From assembly GCF_003994475.1 (NCBI RefSeq), contig NZ_RZNY01000015.1, positions 32,230 to 96,229 on the forward strand: a stretch of 64,000 bases of DNA, in the 5' to 3' direction. Below are positions 43,935-52,044 of the stretch, one piece after another. This DNA is from Paenibacillus anaericanus. GTDB lineage: Bacteria > Bacillota > Bacilli > Paenibacillales > Paenibacillaceae. The position numbers were made by a program, and so were the translations under genes. Numbering within the stretch: the first letter of the stretch is position 1; every line of letters begins with the position of its first letter. The notes under the pieces are model-generated. The model was not told the origin of the DNA. It did no database searches and saw only the letters and a program-made list of their open reading frames with translations.

Positions 43935-43977
43935 ACGTTAATCAGCTTAAGGCACCATGCCTTAAGCTGATTAACGT
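43935..43977 (-). terminator. Perfect 20-bp inverted repeat after the aldo/keto reductase gene
   Basis: ACGTTAATCAGCTTAAGGCA and its exact complement surround a 3-nt loop. A 20-bp perfect stem is much longer than usual terminators, and no T run follows on the minus strand, so it may block 3'-exonucleases or act as a weak terminator. Located 27 nt past the stop at 44004. Confidence 0.6.
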
Positions 43978-44003
43978 GTTCACCGATTCAACTTTGATGA
44001 TGT

Positions 44004-44960
44004 CTATGCCTTGTTTAATCGCTCCAACTGTTCCTGAGTTAACCGGATGTCCAAAGAGCCTAAATTCTCTCTAAGTTGTCCAAAACTACTTGCAGCAACC
44101 AGCGAAATCGTGGACGGAGTATTTTGCAGTAGCCAAGCCAGGATTACCTGATTCATTGTCCCTTCTGTCTCTGCAGCTACTTCCTTCAAAACTCTCATTC
44201 TTGCCTGAACTTCTGGTCCTTCGTACTGCTCGGGAAAAGGTACGTCCTCACGTGTATATGCACCATTAAGTAAAGGTGAATAAGCAAGGATTGAAAAGTC
44301 CTCATGGCGCTCACAATATTTTAACAAATCATCATCCGCACTCAGCTGTACGCCAAAATCCGCATCCCTATTCGGACGAAGATATGTATGACGTTGCTGA
44401 ATGCAGGAGTATGATGTCCAGTTATGGGCTTGACTGATACTTCGAGCCTCTTCTATTCGAGAAACACTATAATTACTACAACCAAGAGCCCTAACCTTCC
44501 CCGCCCGAACTAATCCTTCCATAACCTCTAGCGTCTCTTCCAGAGGTATGTCCGCATCGTCAATGTGAGCATAATACAAATCAATATAATCAGTATGAAG
44601 ACGCCGCAGACTTTCATCGATCGCTTGCTCGATTGCTTTGCGACTTAATCCTTCCTTATGCTCAAATCCACCACCCGGAAAGGTCGGCTTAGCTCCAACC
44701 TTTGTTGCTATAGTCATGCGTGACCGGTTACCACGTTCTTTCATCCACTGACCAAGCAGCGATTCACTTTCCCCACCAACGCATCCATCATTCCAGAAGG
44801 CGTAATTGTTCGCCGTATCCAAGAAAGATCCGCCTGCGTCCTGATATTGATCTAGTAAACGATAGGACATCTCTTTATTTGTACGTGAGCCGAAGTTTAA
44901 ACACCCTAGGGCTAATGCACTTACTTTCATACCTGTGGCACCTAATGGCAGTTGTTGCAC
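44004..44960 (-). CDS. Aldo/keto reductase
   Basis: 318 residues from the GTG at 44960 (AGGAGG 9 nt upstream). QLPLGATGMKVSALALGCLN, the catalytic AGGSFLDTANNYAFWNDGCV (Asp/Tyr), MTIATKVGAKP (Lys) and DYIDLYYAHIDDADIPLEET (His) give the Asp-Tyr-Lys-His tetrad. NADPH-dependent reductases of this AKR group reduce small carbonyl compounds. The MerR regulator immediately upstream probably controls it, as is common for such pairs responding to reactive aldehydes. Confidence 0.92.
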   Translation of the reverse strand: MQQLPLGATGMKVSALALGCLNFGSRTNKEMSYRLLDQYQDAGGSFLDTANNYAFWNDGCVGGESESLLGQWMKERGNRSRMTIATKVGAKPTFPGGGFEHKEGLSRKAIEQAIDESLRRLHTDYIDLYYAHIDDADIPLEETLEVMEGLVRAGKVRALGCSNYSVSRIEEARSISQAHNWTSYSCIQQRHTYLRPNRDADFGVQLSADDDLLKYCERHEDFSILAYSPLLNGAYTREDVPFPEQYEGPEVQARMRVLKEVAAETEGTMNQVILAWLLQNTPSTISLVAASSFGQLRENLGSLDIRLTQEQLERLNKA

Positions 44961-45010
44961 TGTAACATTCCTCCTCAACAAAAGTGAGTCTGGACTCTGA
45001 TCATTTCATC

Positions 45011-45394
45011 CTACTCTTGATGCTGGGCTGCTTCCCATGCCCTATAATATGTAACCTTGTCACGTAGAACACTCAAAGTATCCTGGAGCTCCTTAGCTTG
45101 CAAAAGCAGTTTTTGCTCATGTTCCTCCAGCAGTTCCCTTCGCTTACTAATCCCCGCATCCCCTAGACGCATCATATCCGCAAACCGTTGCATCTCAGCA
45201 ATCGGCATTCCGGTAGAGCGTAATCGCATAAGAAGTATAATCCATTCAAGATCATGCGTATGGTAAGTACGATGTCCGTTTGATGCTCGGCATATGGGTT
45301 CCATCAGACCAATCTTTTCATAATATCGAAGGGTGTGTACACTAAGTCCTATTCTAGCTGCAACCTGCTGAATGGATAATTCCGTATCAATCAT
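45011..45394 (-). CDS. MerR-family regulator
   Basis: 127 residues. Winged helix-turn-helix LSIQQVAARIGLSVHTLRYY with EKIGLMEPICRASNGHRTYH is typical of MerR, followed by a coiled-coil dimerisation helix (ISKRRELLEEHEQKLLLQAK). The short C-terminal domain lacks the two-Cys metal pocket, so it resembles the AdhR/NmlR-type sensors of aldehydes or redox stress. It precedes the aldo/keto reductase by 50 nt and shares its transcription unit with it. Confidence 0.9.
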   Translation of the reverse strand: MIDTELSIQQVAARIGLSVHTLRYYEKIGLMEPICRASNGHRTYHTHDLEWIILLMRLRSTGMPIAEMQRFADMMRLGDAGISKRRELLEEHEQKLLLQAKELQDTLSVLRDKVTYYRAWEAAQHQE

Positions 45395-45421
45395 GAAGAG
45401 GCCTCCTCTTTGATTAACTTC

Positions 45422-45452
45422 ATTTTACTAGTTAGAGTTCACTCTAAGTCAA
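45422..45452 (-). promoter_or_regulatory. MerR-type promoter with 19-bp spacer and dyad operator
   Basis: On the minus strand TTGACT (-35) and TAAAAT (-10) are separated by 19 bp, the long spacer typical of MerR-activated promoters. The spacer contains TTAGAGTGAACTCTAA (45432-45447), a dyad matching the known AdhR/NmlR-type half-sites. It drives the merR-akr operon autogenously. Confidence 0.85.
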
Positions 45453-45469
45453 CCCTATAAATAATTAAC

Positions 45470-45859
45470 TTAACTCCCAAAGAATATGTCCATGATAGTT
45501 CCTACGGTTCCACTTTTCTTCCTTGCAAGAATATCTGGATTGTACACTTCGACGTACCCACAATAATCACATGATACGAATAAATAATGATTGTGTTGCA
45601 CATCAAAAATTTTACTTAATCCTGTCCCTGTCATTGCTACTTCCTTAACATCGCATTCATTGTGACCACACTTTACACACTTAAATCTTTCCATTATTGC
45701 TTGTTCTAAATTTTCCTCGCTATTTGTAGACTCTTCTATTTCTTCAGCATATTCAAAAGTAACATTCCCCTGTTTATCCAGTAAGACTTCATGCTTACAT
45801 TCAGGGCAAATATTATTCACTATAACTACTTCCTTTGCACACCAAGGGCATTCGTTCAT
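45470..45859 (-). CDS. Zinc-ribbon protein (DUF2082-like)
   Basis: 129 residues with an N-terminal Cys4 ribbon (CPWCAKEVVIVNNICPECKH) and a second ribbon FKCVKCGHNECDVKEV … FVSCDYCGYVEVYNPDIL that matches DUF2082-type nucleic-acid-binding zinc ribbons. The two are joined by an acidic linker. Likely binds zinc and possibly nucleic acid; function unknown. Starts about 64 nt after hairpin element D. Confidence 0.8.
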   Translation of the reverse strand: MNECPWCAKEVVIVNNICPECKHEVLLDKQGNVTFEYAEEIEESTNSEENLEQAIMERFKCVKCGHNECDVKEVAMTGTGLSKIFDVQHNHYLFVSCDYCGYVEVYNPDILARKKSGTVGTIMDIFFGS

Positions 45860-45923
45860 AATTTTTCTTCCTTTCTTAGTTTATATTTAAGATATTCTTC
45901 CTCAATATTTTTCGATTCACGAA

Positions 45924-45964
45924 ATGACCCAGCCATAGATAGCTCTTATCTTGGACTGGGTCAT
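45924..45964 (-). repeat. Hairpin element, copy D
   Basis: ATGACCCAG and CTGGGTCAT form a perfect 9-bp outer stem on the minus strand, with inner CCAAGATA/TATCTATGG. Compared with copy C the A-U pair has become G-C, a compensatory change. The tail TTTCGTGAAT is present. It lies 7 nt past the kinase stop at 45972. Confidence 0.82.
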
Positions 45965-45971
45965 GTGTAGT

Positions 45972-46532
45972 CTATAGATGAAACTTCTCCTTGATGATCA
46001 CTGCGACTTCCTCGGGACTTAGTTCAGTATTGTTAATTTTAATATAATTTTCCTTATGGATTTCTCCATCATAAGAGTTTAATCTGTATTTTTCCATTGT
46101 ACTTCTTAAATCATGTTCAGAACGCTCTATATTTCTTTTTGTTGGTTTGTGATTTAATCTGTGTGGGGTTTTGTTACGCTCAAGCCTTTCTTCTAAATTT
46201 GCTTCCAGCTCGACAAAGTAAACAACCCCGCCCTTGGATTCAAAAATATCACATATTTTATCAACATAGTCCCAGTCAGCTTTCAAGTCAAACGCCCATA
46301 CATATGTAAAAATTAATCCCTCTAAATCGCTCTTTGCAACCTCTTCAAATATCTCCCGACGAAATAAACCAACCAATCTTTTTCCCGCAGCTGTACCATA
46401 ATTAAAAAAGGGAGAAACTAATTCAATAGTCATATGATTATGGAAAAGTTTTAATTCCGTTATTTTCTCTAGCTCATGCCCTACTGTCATCTTACCAACT
46501 GCTTGTGGCCCAAAAATGATAATGAATTTCAT
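45972..46532 (-). CDS. P-loop small kinase-like protein
   Basis: 186 residues. The Walker A motif is FGPQAVGKMTVG near residues 6-17, followed by LKLFHNHMTIELVSPFFNYG, GLIFTYVWAFDLKADWDYVD and VYFVELEANLEERLERNKTP, in the manner of shikimate-kinase-like or AAA_18-type small-molecule kinases. The loop HRLNHKPTKR suits a lid arginine set. Substrate unknown. One of three such P-loop proteins in this array. Confidence 0.83.
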   Translation of the reverse strand: MKFIIIFGPQAVGKMTVGHELEKITELKLFHNHMTIELVSPFFNYGTAAGKRLVGLFRREIFEEVAKSDLEGLIFTYVWAFDLKADWDYVDKICDIFESKGGVVYFVELEANLEERLERNKTPHRLNHKPTKRNIERSEHDLRSTMEKYRLNSYDGEIHKENYIKINNTELSPEEVAVIIKEKFHL

Positions 46533-46567
46533 GTGTCCTCCCTTTTGAATCTTATGTATTTTGATTA

Positions 46568-47098
46568 TTATTTAAACTTTATCGACTTAATTGTATTGTC
46601 CATTTTCTTTATACTATTATCGTGATCTTCTGCTAATTCAATGGTCTCAATTAACATCGACATGTCCTTATCGTCTATTATGTAAAATACGATTCTCCCT
46701 TTTTCGTTCCCTTCACCAAGCTCTTCGGTTACAAATTTTATAGCCTCCTTGCCTCCTATTTTTGATGTAGTTTCAGTTAAATCCTTACCATCACTAATCT
46801 CTCTAAGAGATTCCAATTTTTCAGAAATAATGCTCATATCACCAGGTTTGAAGCCATAGATATTTATAAATGGCCCAGTGTGTCCTTCTAATTCAATATA
46901 TTCATCTTCTGAAACAACTAGCCATGTAATCCCTTGCCCCATTGATTTATCTGTGACCGTCCAGTCTTCTGGAAGTTTAAATTCTATTCCTTGTTTATCG
47001 TTTTGATATTTCTGCATACCCTCTAGCGAATTTGACGAACATCCAGATACGAACATTACTAGAACTAGGTATAAGATGAATGCTTCTTTTCTCAGCAC
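46568..47098 (-). CDS. Putative lipoprotein with PsbP-like fold
   Basis: 176 residues. Signal peptide ends with lipobox VSGC (residue 20), so it is membrane-tethered outside the cell. The mature part contains KQGIEFKLPEDWTVTDKSMG and GGKEAIKFVTEELGEGNEKG with IVFYIIDDKDMSMLIETIEL, a pattern seen in PsbP/DUF1795-like folds. Resemblance is structural only. Role unknown. Confidence 0.7.
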   Translation of the reverse strand: MLRKEAFILYLVLVMFVSGCSSNSLEGMQKYQNDKQGIEFKLPEDWTVTDKSMGQGITWLVVSEDEYIELEGHTGPFINIYGFKPGDMSIISEKLESLREISDGKDLTETTSKIGGKEAIKFVTEELGEGNEKGRIVFYIIDDKDMSMLIETIELAEDHDNSIKKMDNTIKSIKFK

Positions 47099-47137
47099 AT
47101 TAATTGCTCCTTCTAGTCTGAATTATCTTCTGCTTTA

Positions 47138-47623
47138 TTAGGTTATTGTCGAAAATGTTTGAATGGGTCCATCCCACCCATCTTCTCTAATTTCTTGAAA
47201 ATTGTTATTTGTATATCCCTCAATGGTCTTTCTCCAAAATTTCTGAGCAGGTTTGTTCGTTTCAATTTGAGCAACTTTCCAAACTCCATTAAATTTATTG
47301 AACAATTCGGCTGCAACATATTGGCCAATCCCCTGATGTCTATATTTCTTCATTACAAAGAATTCAGCTATTGAATAAATTGTACTATTATCCGTAGTTT
47401 CGATCTCCCTTACCAAAGCAAATCCAGCCAGTATACCTTCTACACGAATAAAATATGGATGTCTACCGGTCTCGGTCCAATAATGATCGAAATACTTATA
47501 TTCATATAGACCATTCTCATTGACATCCTCTGGATAATACTCAGTAAAATCGTATTTATATAGTTCAATAAGGTTCCGTAATGTTGATTTTTGATGATAC
47601 TCGACCGATTGAATAGTTATCAT
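47138..47623 (-). CDS. GNAT N-acetyltransferase
   Basis: 161 residues. EYHQKSTLRNLIELYKYDFT is the N-terminal strand-helix, YSIAEFFVMKKYRHQGIGQY is the beta4-loop with R/Q-x-x-G-x-G, and KPAQKFWRKTIEGYT is motif B. Belongs to a group of small GNATs related to predicted acetyltransferases of unknown substrate. Located in tandem with another GNAT at 47644, 20 nt apart. Confidence 0.86.
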   Translation of the reverse strand: MITIQSVEYHQKSTLRNLIELYKYDFTEYYPEDVNENGLYEYKYFDHYWTETGRHPYFIRVEGILAGFALVREIETTDNSTIYSIAEFFVMKKYRHQGIGQYVAAELFNKFNGVWKVAQIETNKPAQKFWRKTIEGYTNNNFQEIREDGWDGPIQTFSTIT

Positions 47624-47643
47624 ATTTTTGAGCCCTCCATTTA

Positions 47644-48078
47644 CTATAAATGTTTTCTATATCCCTCTACTTTTTCATCCTTAAATCCTAACTTCTCATA
47701 AAACACATGGGCTTCTTTTCTTTGTTCCCCCGATACTAAAATGATATAGTAACAATCTCTTTCTTTGGCGATCCTTTCGATTTCTAACATTAGCTTCTTC
47801 CCAATTCCCTGTCTTCGAGCACGATTGGACACAATAACATTCTCGATTACCATAAATGGCTTACATTCTCCTACAAAATCATGACAAATGATCCCCATAA
47901 GAGTACCAACTAATCCATCCTCATTGAATGCACCAAGAATAATATAATTATCATTGTTCTCTATAGTTTGAAATACCTCTACTAGTTTTGTGTAATTTGT
48001 CTTTTCGCTAATTAGCTCATCGAAGAGTTCGCATAGATCTTCTAAATCTTCAGTTTTAATTTGCTGTATAGTAATCAT
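47644..48078 (-). CDS. GNAT N-acetyltransferase
   Basis: 144 residues. NYIILGAFNEDGLVGTLMGI, VIENVIVSNRARRQGIGKKL and QRKEAHVFYEKLGFKDEKVE are the motif C/A/B order. Intact acetyl-CoA-binding loop RRQGIGKKL. A typical minimal GNAT, substrate unknown. Follows the membrane-anchored gene and lies just upstream of the GNAT at 47138, suggesting one transcript. Confidence 0.87.
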   Translation of the reverse strand: MITIQQIKTEDLEDLCELFDELISEKTNYTKLVEVFQTIENNDNYIILGAFNEDGLVGTLMGIICHDFVGECKPFMVIENVIVSNRARRQGIGKKLMLEIERIAKERDCYYIILVSGEQRKEAHVFYEKLGFKDEKVEGYRKHL

Positions 48079-48098
48079 GGTGATCCCACTTTCAATGA

Positions 48099-48635
48099 TT
48101 ATTTGTTAGGTTTTAGATAAACGTCTGATACCTCATCAATTATAGATAATTTAATCGTTTCTTCGTTTATTTTTCCATTGTTATCTTCCCATATCAATTT
48201 AATTTCTGTGTTTTCAATATTTTCACGGCTGATATCCATATCGAACTTAGTTAACTCACTCTCAATTGAGCCTAAATCATCAATGTTTAATAATATACTA
48301 ATGGATCCACCTTCACTTGTGTATTCATTCGAGTATACGACCTTATTCTCTTCAATGACCTGGAATGTAAAGTATGTTGATTGATCTAGTTGATTGCTTT
48401 CTCCTAGGTACACTAATCTGGCTAAACTTCTTTTGATTTTCGTTGTCGTTTTGAGAACCTTATAATCATTAACCTGCCAGTTGTCTCCCTTTCCCTCTAA
48501 TTCATATAGAACAAAATTATTAGTATCCTTTTGTGATTCAACGACTGGTCTAGAATTCCATAAAAAATAGAGCGTAATTAGGTTTGAACATAATAAAATT
48601 ATAATAATGTACAGCAACCATTTCCTTTTCATCAT
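48099..48635 (-). CDS. Membrane-anchored protein of unknown function
   Basis: 178 residues with an N-terminal transmembrane anchor (WLLYIIIILLCSNLITLYFL, residues 5-24) and a beta-rich extracytoplasmic domain (NFVLYELEGKGDNWQVNDYK, STYFTFQVIEENKVVYSNEY). The pattern ELEGKGDNWQV resembles small surface proteins of Bacillales with no known function. No lipobox. Probably exposed at the membrane surface. Confidence 0.62.
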   Translation of the reverse strand: MMKRKWLLYIIIILLCSNLITLYFLWNSRPVVESQKDTNNFVLYELEGKGDNWQVNDYKVLKTTTKIKRSLARLVYLGESNQLDQSTYFTFQVIEENKVVYSNEYTSEGGSISILLNIDDLGSIESELTKFDMDISRENIENTEIKLIWEDNNGKINEETIKLSIIDEVSDVYLKPNK

Positions 48636-48676
48636 AGATCTCCTTTTATAATAGAAAATTCAGTTGTGTTGGGGCA

Positions 48677-49423
48677 TCACTCCCTTAATGCCCTGCCTGT
48701 TTTTATTGCAAATGCATAATCTCTTCGCCCATTATCTTCAGCAATAGAACTAGCTTTATCCCAGTCATAATGAATCATTATATGTTCAATACTCCAATTT
48801 CCATCCTCAGTCTTATGAGCAATAACGTAATCGGCATAGGGGGAGTTAGATTCCATCACATGCGGAAAAGGTGCCTCGTCATCATAGGCAGGTAACCCTA
48901 CACTTCCAGAATTCACAATCAACTTACCACTAGGTAAATATATTGTTCTAAATACATGACTGTGACCACAAAAAATGTAATGATGTGGCACTTCCTCAAG
49001 TTCCATTGAAAGTTGCTGTTGATTCTTATATTGAACACCCATCTCATTTACTTCTTCTAACAAATACTGTTCATTTGAAAACGGTGTTCCATGACAGAAC
49101 AGAATGGTTTCAAACTCCCATGTGGTTTTAAATGATCTGATCCACTGCTTGATCTCATCATTGATAAATGGTTTTACAAATTTATATGTAGCAGAATCAC
49201 TTTCTTCCTTTAAAAGAATCTGATCGCAATTCCCCATAATATTTATAACATCTGTATTATTCATTAATAGACGAGCCGTACCTACTGGATCAATCGGACC
49301 GAACAAACTATCTCCTAAATTAACGATTAGTTTAATATCGCGAGCTGAAATATCCTTTAATACAGCCTCTAGTGCAATACTATTACTATGAATATCTGAA
49401 ATAATTGCGATGGATTGAGTCAT
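48677..49423 (-). CDS. Metallophosphoesterase
   Basis: 248 residues. Motifs DIHSNSIALEAVLKDI (I), NLGDSLFGPIDPV (II, GDxxxxG-like), IMGNCDQILL (GN), FCHGTP and FCGHSHVFRTIYL (GHTH-like) form the calcineurin-type two-metal site. The PrpA/YfcE-type predicted protein phosphatase or nucleotidase group is indicated. The ATG at 49423 has AAGGAG upstream. Confidence 0.9.
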   Translation of the reverse strand: MTQSIAIISDIHSNSIALEAVLKDISARDIKLIVNLGDSLFGPIDPVGTARLLMNNTDVINIMGNCDQILLKEESDSATYKFVKPFINDEIKQWIRSFKTTWEFETILFCHGTPFSNEQYLLEEVNEMGVQYKNQQQLSMELEEVPHHYIFCGHSHVFRTIYLPSGKLIVNSGSVGLPAYDDEAPFPHVMESNSPYADYVIAHKTEDGNWSIEHIMIHYDWDKASSIAEDNGRRDYAFAIKTGRALRE

Positions 49424-49441
49424 AAGTTTTCTCCTTTTCAA

Positions 49442-49921
49442 CTAATGCCAGTTAAATTCTTCTACTACTACAGCCCCTATTAATTTTGAAACGTTACTAT
49501 TACTCTCTTCGTTACTAATTTTTATAAATAAATCCTCACACCACTTCGTTGCATTCTTTAATGCATAGGTTCCCTTAAATGACTCAAGAAGTAAATGATA
49601 TTCCTTCTGGTCTTGACCCCAGTAATGCTTCGGCACCATTTCATTTCTAATAATGTAGATTTTTCCTTCGTTCTCAACAGGCCATGTCTTGATACCCTCA
49701 CCATCAATAAGAAACGCCCTTTCTAAAATGGTTAGTGTCGTGTAACCCATTGGCATCGCCTTATATAATTCGTTGCTATTAAAATCAAAGTCTTCTATGT
49801 TATTTGATAAAAAAGATAAACACTTGCTCCTGTTCGATAAATAGGCAAAATATCGTCCCGTTGAATTTTTCGAAAATATATCCTGGTTCGAATTTAGTGG
49901 ATAGTTGTTGTAAAACGACAT
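49442..49921 (-). CDS. Uncharacterised protein
   Basis: 159 residues from the ATG at 49921 (AAAGGAGAGC upstream). The sequence has no recognised domain. Segments such as MSFYNNYPLNSNQDIFSKNS and AFLIDGEGIKTWPVENEGKI, with IYIIRNEMVPKHYWGQDQKE, suggest a compact alpha/beta protein. It directly follows hairpin element E and precedes the phosphoesterase gene by 18 nt, so the two may be cotranscribed. Confidence 0.55.
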   Translation of the reverse strand: MSFYNNYPLNSNQDIFSKNSTGRYFAYLSNRSKCLSFLSNNIEDFDFNSNELYKAMPMGYTTLTILERAFLIDGEGIKTWPVENEGKIYIIRNEMVPKHYWGQDQKEYHLLLESFKGTYALKNATKWCEDLFIKISNEESNSNVSKLIGAVVVEEFNWH

Positions 49922-49958
49922 ATGCTCTCCTTTCAAGCAGCTGTTTTGTATTCACGAA

Positions 49959-49999
49959 ATACCCCAGGCTTTGATAACTATTATCTTAGTCTGGGGCGT
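49959..49999 (-). repeat. Hairpin element, copy E
   Basis: CGCCCCAG and CTGGGGTA form the outer stem on the minus strand, with inner CTAAGATA and TATCAAAG and tail TTTCGTGAAT. Here the element overlaps the FlaR-like gene: the last residues NAPD and the TAA stop are encoded by the element itself. It lies 37 nt upstream of the ATG at 49921. Confidence 0.8.
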
Positions 50000-50534
50000 T
50001 CTCCTTATCTTCTAAATAGCTTTTACCTGTACTTCTTAGTGCTTGTATTATCAACCTTGACTCCTTACGATTCTTAATTATTATGATTTTTGAATCCGAT
50101 GAATGCTTCTTAAGTTTTTCAATTATTCCAGGTCTCTTATCCCTGCGGAAATTCCAACCATATTTTATAAATTGCCAGTCTAACGACTCTGGACAACCTT
50201 CATTTAAATCTGGTCTTGTCTTCCCATGATACTGAACTCTTCTCTTAATTACTCTGTATGTTGTGATCCACGGAGACAAATCAAAGAAAATAATAACATC
50301 CGCCGCCTGCATTCGAATTTCAACCGTTCTTCCGTAGTGGCCATCAATGATCCACTCCTCTTTCGTTACTAAACGTGTATTAAAGTTCTCCCATTCTTCA
50401 TGTGGAGTCTGAATCCAGCCTGGCTTCCAAAAGTAAGCATCTAGATGATACACAGGCAACTTTAATAATTCTCCTATTTCCCGTGAAAATGTTGACTTAC
50501 CTGAACCACTCGAGCCAATGATCATTATTTTCAT
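49986..50534 (-). CDS. FlaR-like P-loop protein (predicted topology modulation/adenylate-kinase fold)
   Basis: 182 residues. Walker A IIGSSGSGKSTFSREIGELL is followed by PVYHLDAYFWKPGWIQTPHE and EEWIIDGHYGRTVEIRMQAA, the FlaR-type signature of Bacillus/Lactococcus nucleotide-binding proteins. The C-terminus (YLEDKENAPD) reads into hairpin element E. A paralogue lies at 51164. The start at 50534 (AGAGGT upstream) is better than the distal ATG. Confidence 0.86.
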   Translation of the reverse strand: MKIMIIGSSGSGKSTFSREIGELLKLPVYHLDAYFWKPGWIQTPHEEWENFNTRLVTKEEWIIDGHYGRTVEIRMQAADVIIFFDLSPWITTYRVIKRRVQYHGKTRPDLNEGCPESLDWQFIKYGWNFRRDKRPGIIEKLKKHSSDSKIIIIKNRKESRLIIQALRSTGKSYLEDKENAPD

Positions 50535-50581
50535 ATGTATGACCTCTTTAACATTCAACTTGTTTCGTCCCATTCCTACAG

Positions 50582-51100
50582 CTAGCGTATATCTTTAATG
50601 TCCTTCCACTGTACTGCTAATTCTATGAGTGTTTCTTCTCCTATCTTTATTTCTTTCTTTCCAACTATCTGGCCTCCTAAATTAGTATAAAAGTGTACTG
50701 CTGGATTACCTTCCAGAACCCACACTTTAAGTGTATGATAATGGCTTCCTATTAAATGTTCTACCATCTCTTTGAATAGTAATTTTCCATACCCACTTCC
50801 TTGAAACTCTTTCAATATATATATTGAATAAACCTCTGCGGCCGAATCACAATTACTTTCTCTACAGCGACCACCCTTTACAAATCCTATTATTCTATCC
50901 TGATTATCAGCCAATACAAATGTTACTTCATCTATATTAAGATTCTTGAAAGACCTATCCCAGATCTCCTTGCGCCCTTCTACAGTTAAAGTTGATAAAA
51001 ATGCATCTGAAATTAAACCAGCATATGTGGTTTTCCAAGTCTCAACACTAACATAGGCAAGCCCTTCAATATCACTTGGTTCTGCTCTCCTTAACTTCAT
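50582..51100 (-). CDS. GNAT N-acetyltransferase
   Basis: 172 residues. KLRRAEPSDIEGLAYVSVET at the start, VYSIYILKEFQGSGYGKLLF (beta4 plus acetyl-CoA loop) and VLEGNPAVHFYTNLGGQIVG (motif B) define a typical Bacillus GNAT of the PhnO/RimI-like class. Starts at 51100 with GAGGTG upstream. Substrate unknown. Confidence 0.87.
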   Translation of the reverse strand: MKLRRAEPSDIEGLAYVSVETWKTTYAGLISDAFLSTLTVEGRKEIWDRSFKNLNIDEVTFVLADNQDRIIGFVKGGRCRESNCDSAAEVYSIYILKEFQGSGYGKLLFKEMVEHLIGSHYHTLKVWVLEGNPAVHFYTNLGGQIVGKKEIKIGEETLIELAVQWKDIKDIR

Positions 51101-51163
51101 CAACATCACCTCAACAATTTAATATTTTATCTACCCACAAATAACATAGGGGCATTCTTCATC

Positions 51164-51664
51164 TTATATGTATTTAAATATGTCCTCACTATCGGTCGTT
51201 ACTATTACTTTATTCTTGTATTGGTCTAGCGAAGCAATAAAACTCGGAAGTTTCTTCTCGTTATATCCTTTATTCCATTTCAATAGTTCTCTTAGTCCTT
51301 TGAACGTTTCCTTCATTTTTACTTGTTCGAGACCCAACTTTCTCCTAATAAATCTGAAAATAACACGTTTATGTTGAAGCTTCATATTTGGTTGTAATAT
51401 AAATACCTTATCGGCCCTTTCAATACTCGATTTAATCCACCCCAGATATACCCCTTCAATTATCCATGAATCACAGTCTACTATTTCTTGAAAGCGTTGG
51501 TTTCGTAAATCCTCATCGGCTTTAACACCATAACTATACGAGGTATTATCCCAAAATATATCGTCTAAATCATAATGAGGAATGTTTAATTGCTGAGCCA
51601 ATCTCTCACTTATGTAGGACTTACCACTTCCAGCACCGCCTATTATATGTATTTTCAACCCCAT
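51164..51664 (-). CDS. FlaR-like P-loop kinase
   Basis: 166 residues. Walker A IIGGAGSGKSYISERLAQQL and PHYDLDDIFWDNTSYSYGVK, CDSWIIEGVYLGWIKSSIER show it is a paralogue of the protein at 49986, with the same order of motifs. Predicted to be an AAA-type small nucleoside/metabolite kinase. It is followed by hairpin element F on its upstream side. The 51664 ATG is used in preference to 51712, which would extend into the element's tail. Confidence 0.84.
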   Translation of the reverse strand: MGLKIHIIGGAGSGKSYISERLAQQLNIPHYDLDDIFWDNTSYSYGVKADEDLRNQRFQEIVDCDSWIIEGVYLGWIKSSIERADKVFILQPNMKLQHKRVIFRFIRRKLGLEQVKMKETFKGLRELLKWNKGYNEKKLPSFIASLDQYKNKVIVTTDSEDIFKYI

Positions 51665-51698
51665 CTGATCACCCCTAACAATATTTGAGTATTTACGA

Positions 51699-51740
51699 AA
51701 CGCCCCGCCCATAGATACTCTTATCTTAGGCTGAGGCGTC
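51699..51740 (-). repeat. Hairpin element, copy F
   Basis: GACGCCUC and GGGGCGUU pair on the minus strand (G-U and U-G included), with inner CCTAAGATA/TATCTATGG. Compared with copies B-D the outer arm has changed on both sides at once (GACGCC for GACCC), a second compensatory change. The tail TTTCGTAAAT differs by one base from the common one. 13 nt past the DUF2164 gene stop. Confidence 0.8.
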
Positions 51741-51753
51741 TTTTGTCTGAAAG

Positions 51754-52014
51754 CTATCTTTTCCAGTTTTTAATAGGCTTCTCTAATGTGTATAACTCAT
51801 CATCAATTTGATTCATTTTTTCAGTTATTAGCTTTCTTGAGTCTTCAATTGCCTTGTTATAAATGTGCGGTCCTAATTCTTGTATCATAAAATCAATTAA
51901 TTGATCCGCCCCTAATTCCCCTATGCTCTCGGATCGTTCTTCTTCAAAATAGGCTTGAATGTTATTAATAATTTCTGCTTTTTGTTCTTTAGCTAATTTG
52001 ATAGACATGACCAT
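51754..52014 (-). CDS. DUF2164 family protein
   Basis: 86 residues. MVMSIKLAKEQKAEIINNIQ, EERSESIGELGADQLIDFMI, QELGPHIYNKAIEDSRKLIT match the whole length of DUF2164, short helical proteins of Bacillales and Proteobacteria with no known function. The ribosome site GGAGG is 8 nt from the ATG at 52014. Confidence 0.85.
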   Translation of the reverse strand: MVMSIKLAKEQKAEIINNIQAYFEEERSESIGELGADQLIDFMIQELGPHIYNKAIEDSRKLITEKMNQIDDELYTLEKPIKNWKR

Positions 52015-52044
52015 ATCGATAACCTCCACTTGGACACTAGAATT

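Noticed and set aside
48690..48730. GGGGCAT/ATGCCC hairpin after the metallophosphoesterase gene
   Set aside because: Stem of six bases overlapping the stop region, too short to claim as a terminator.
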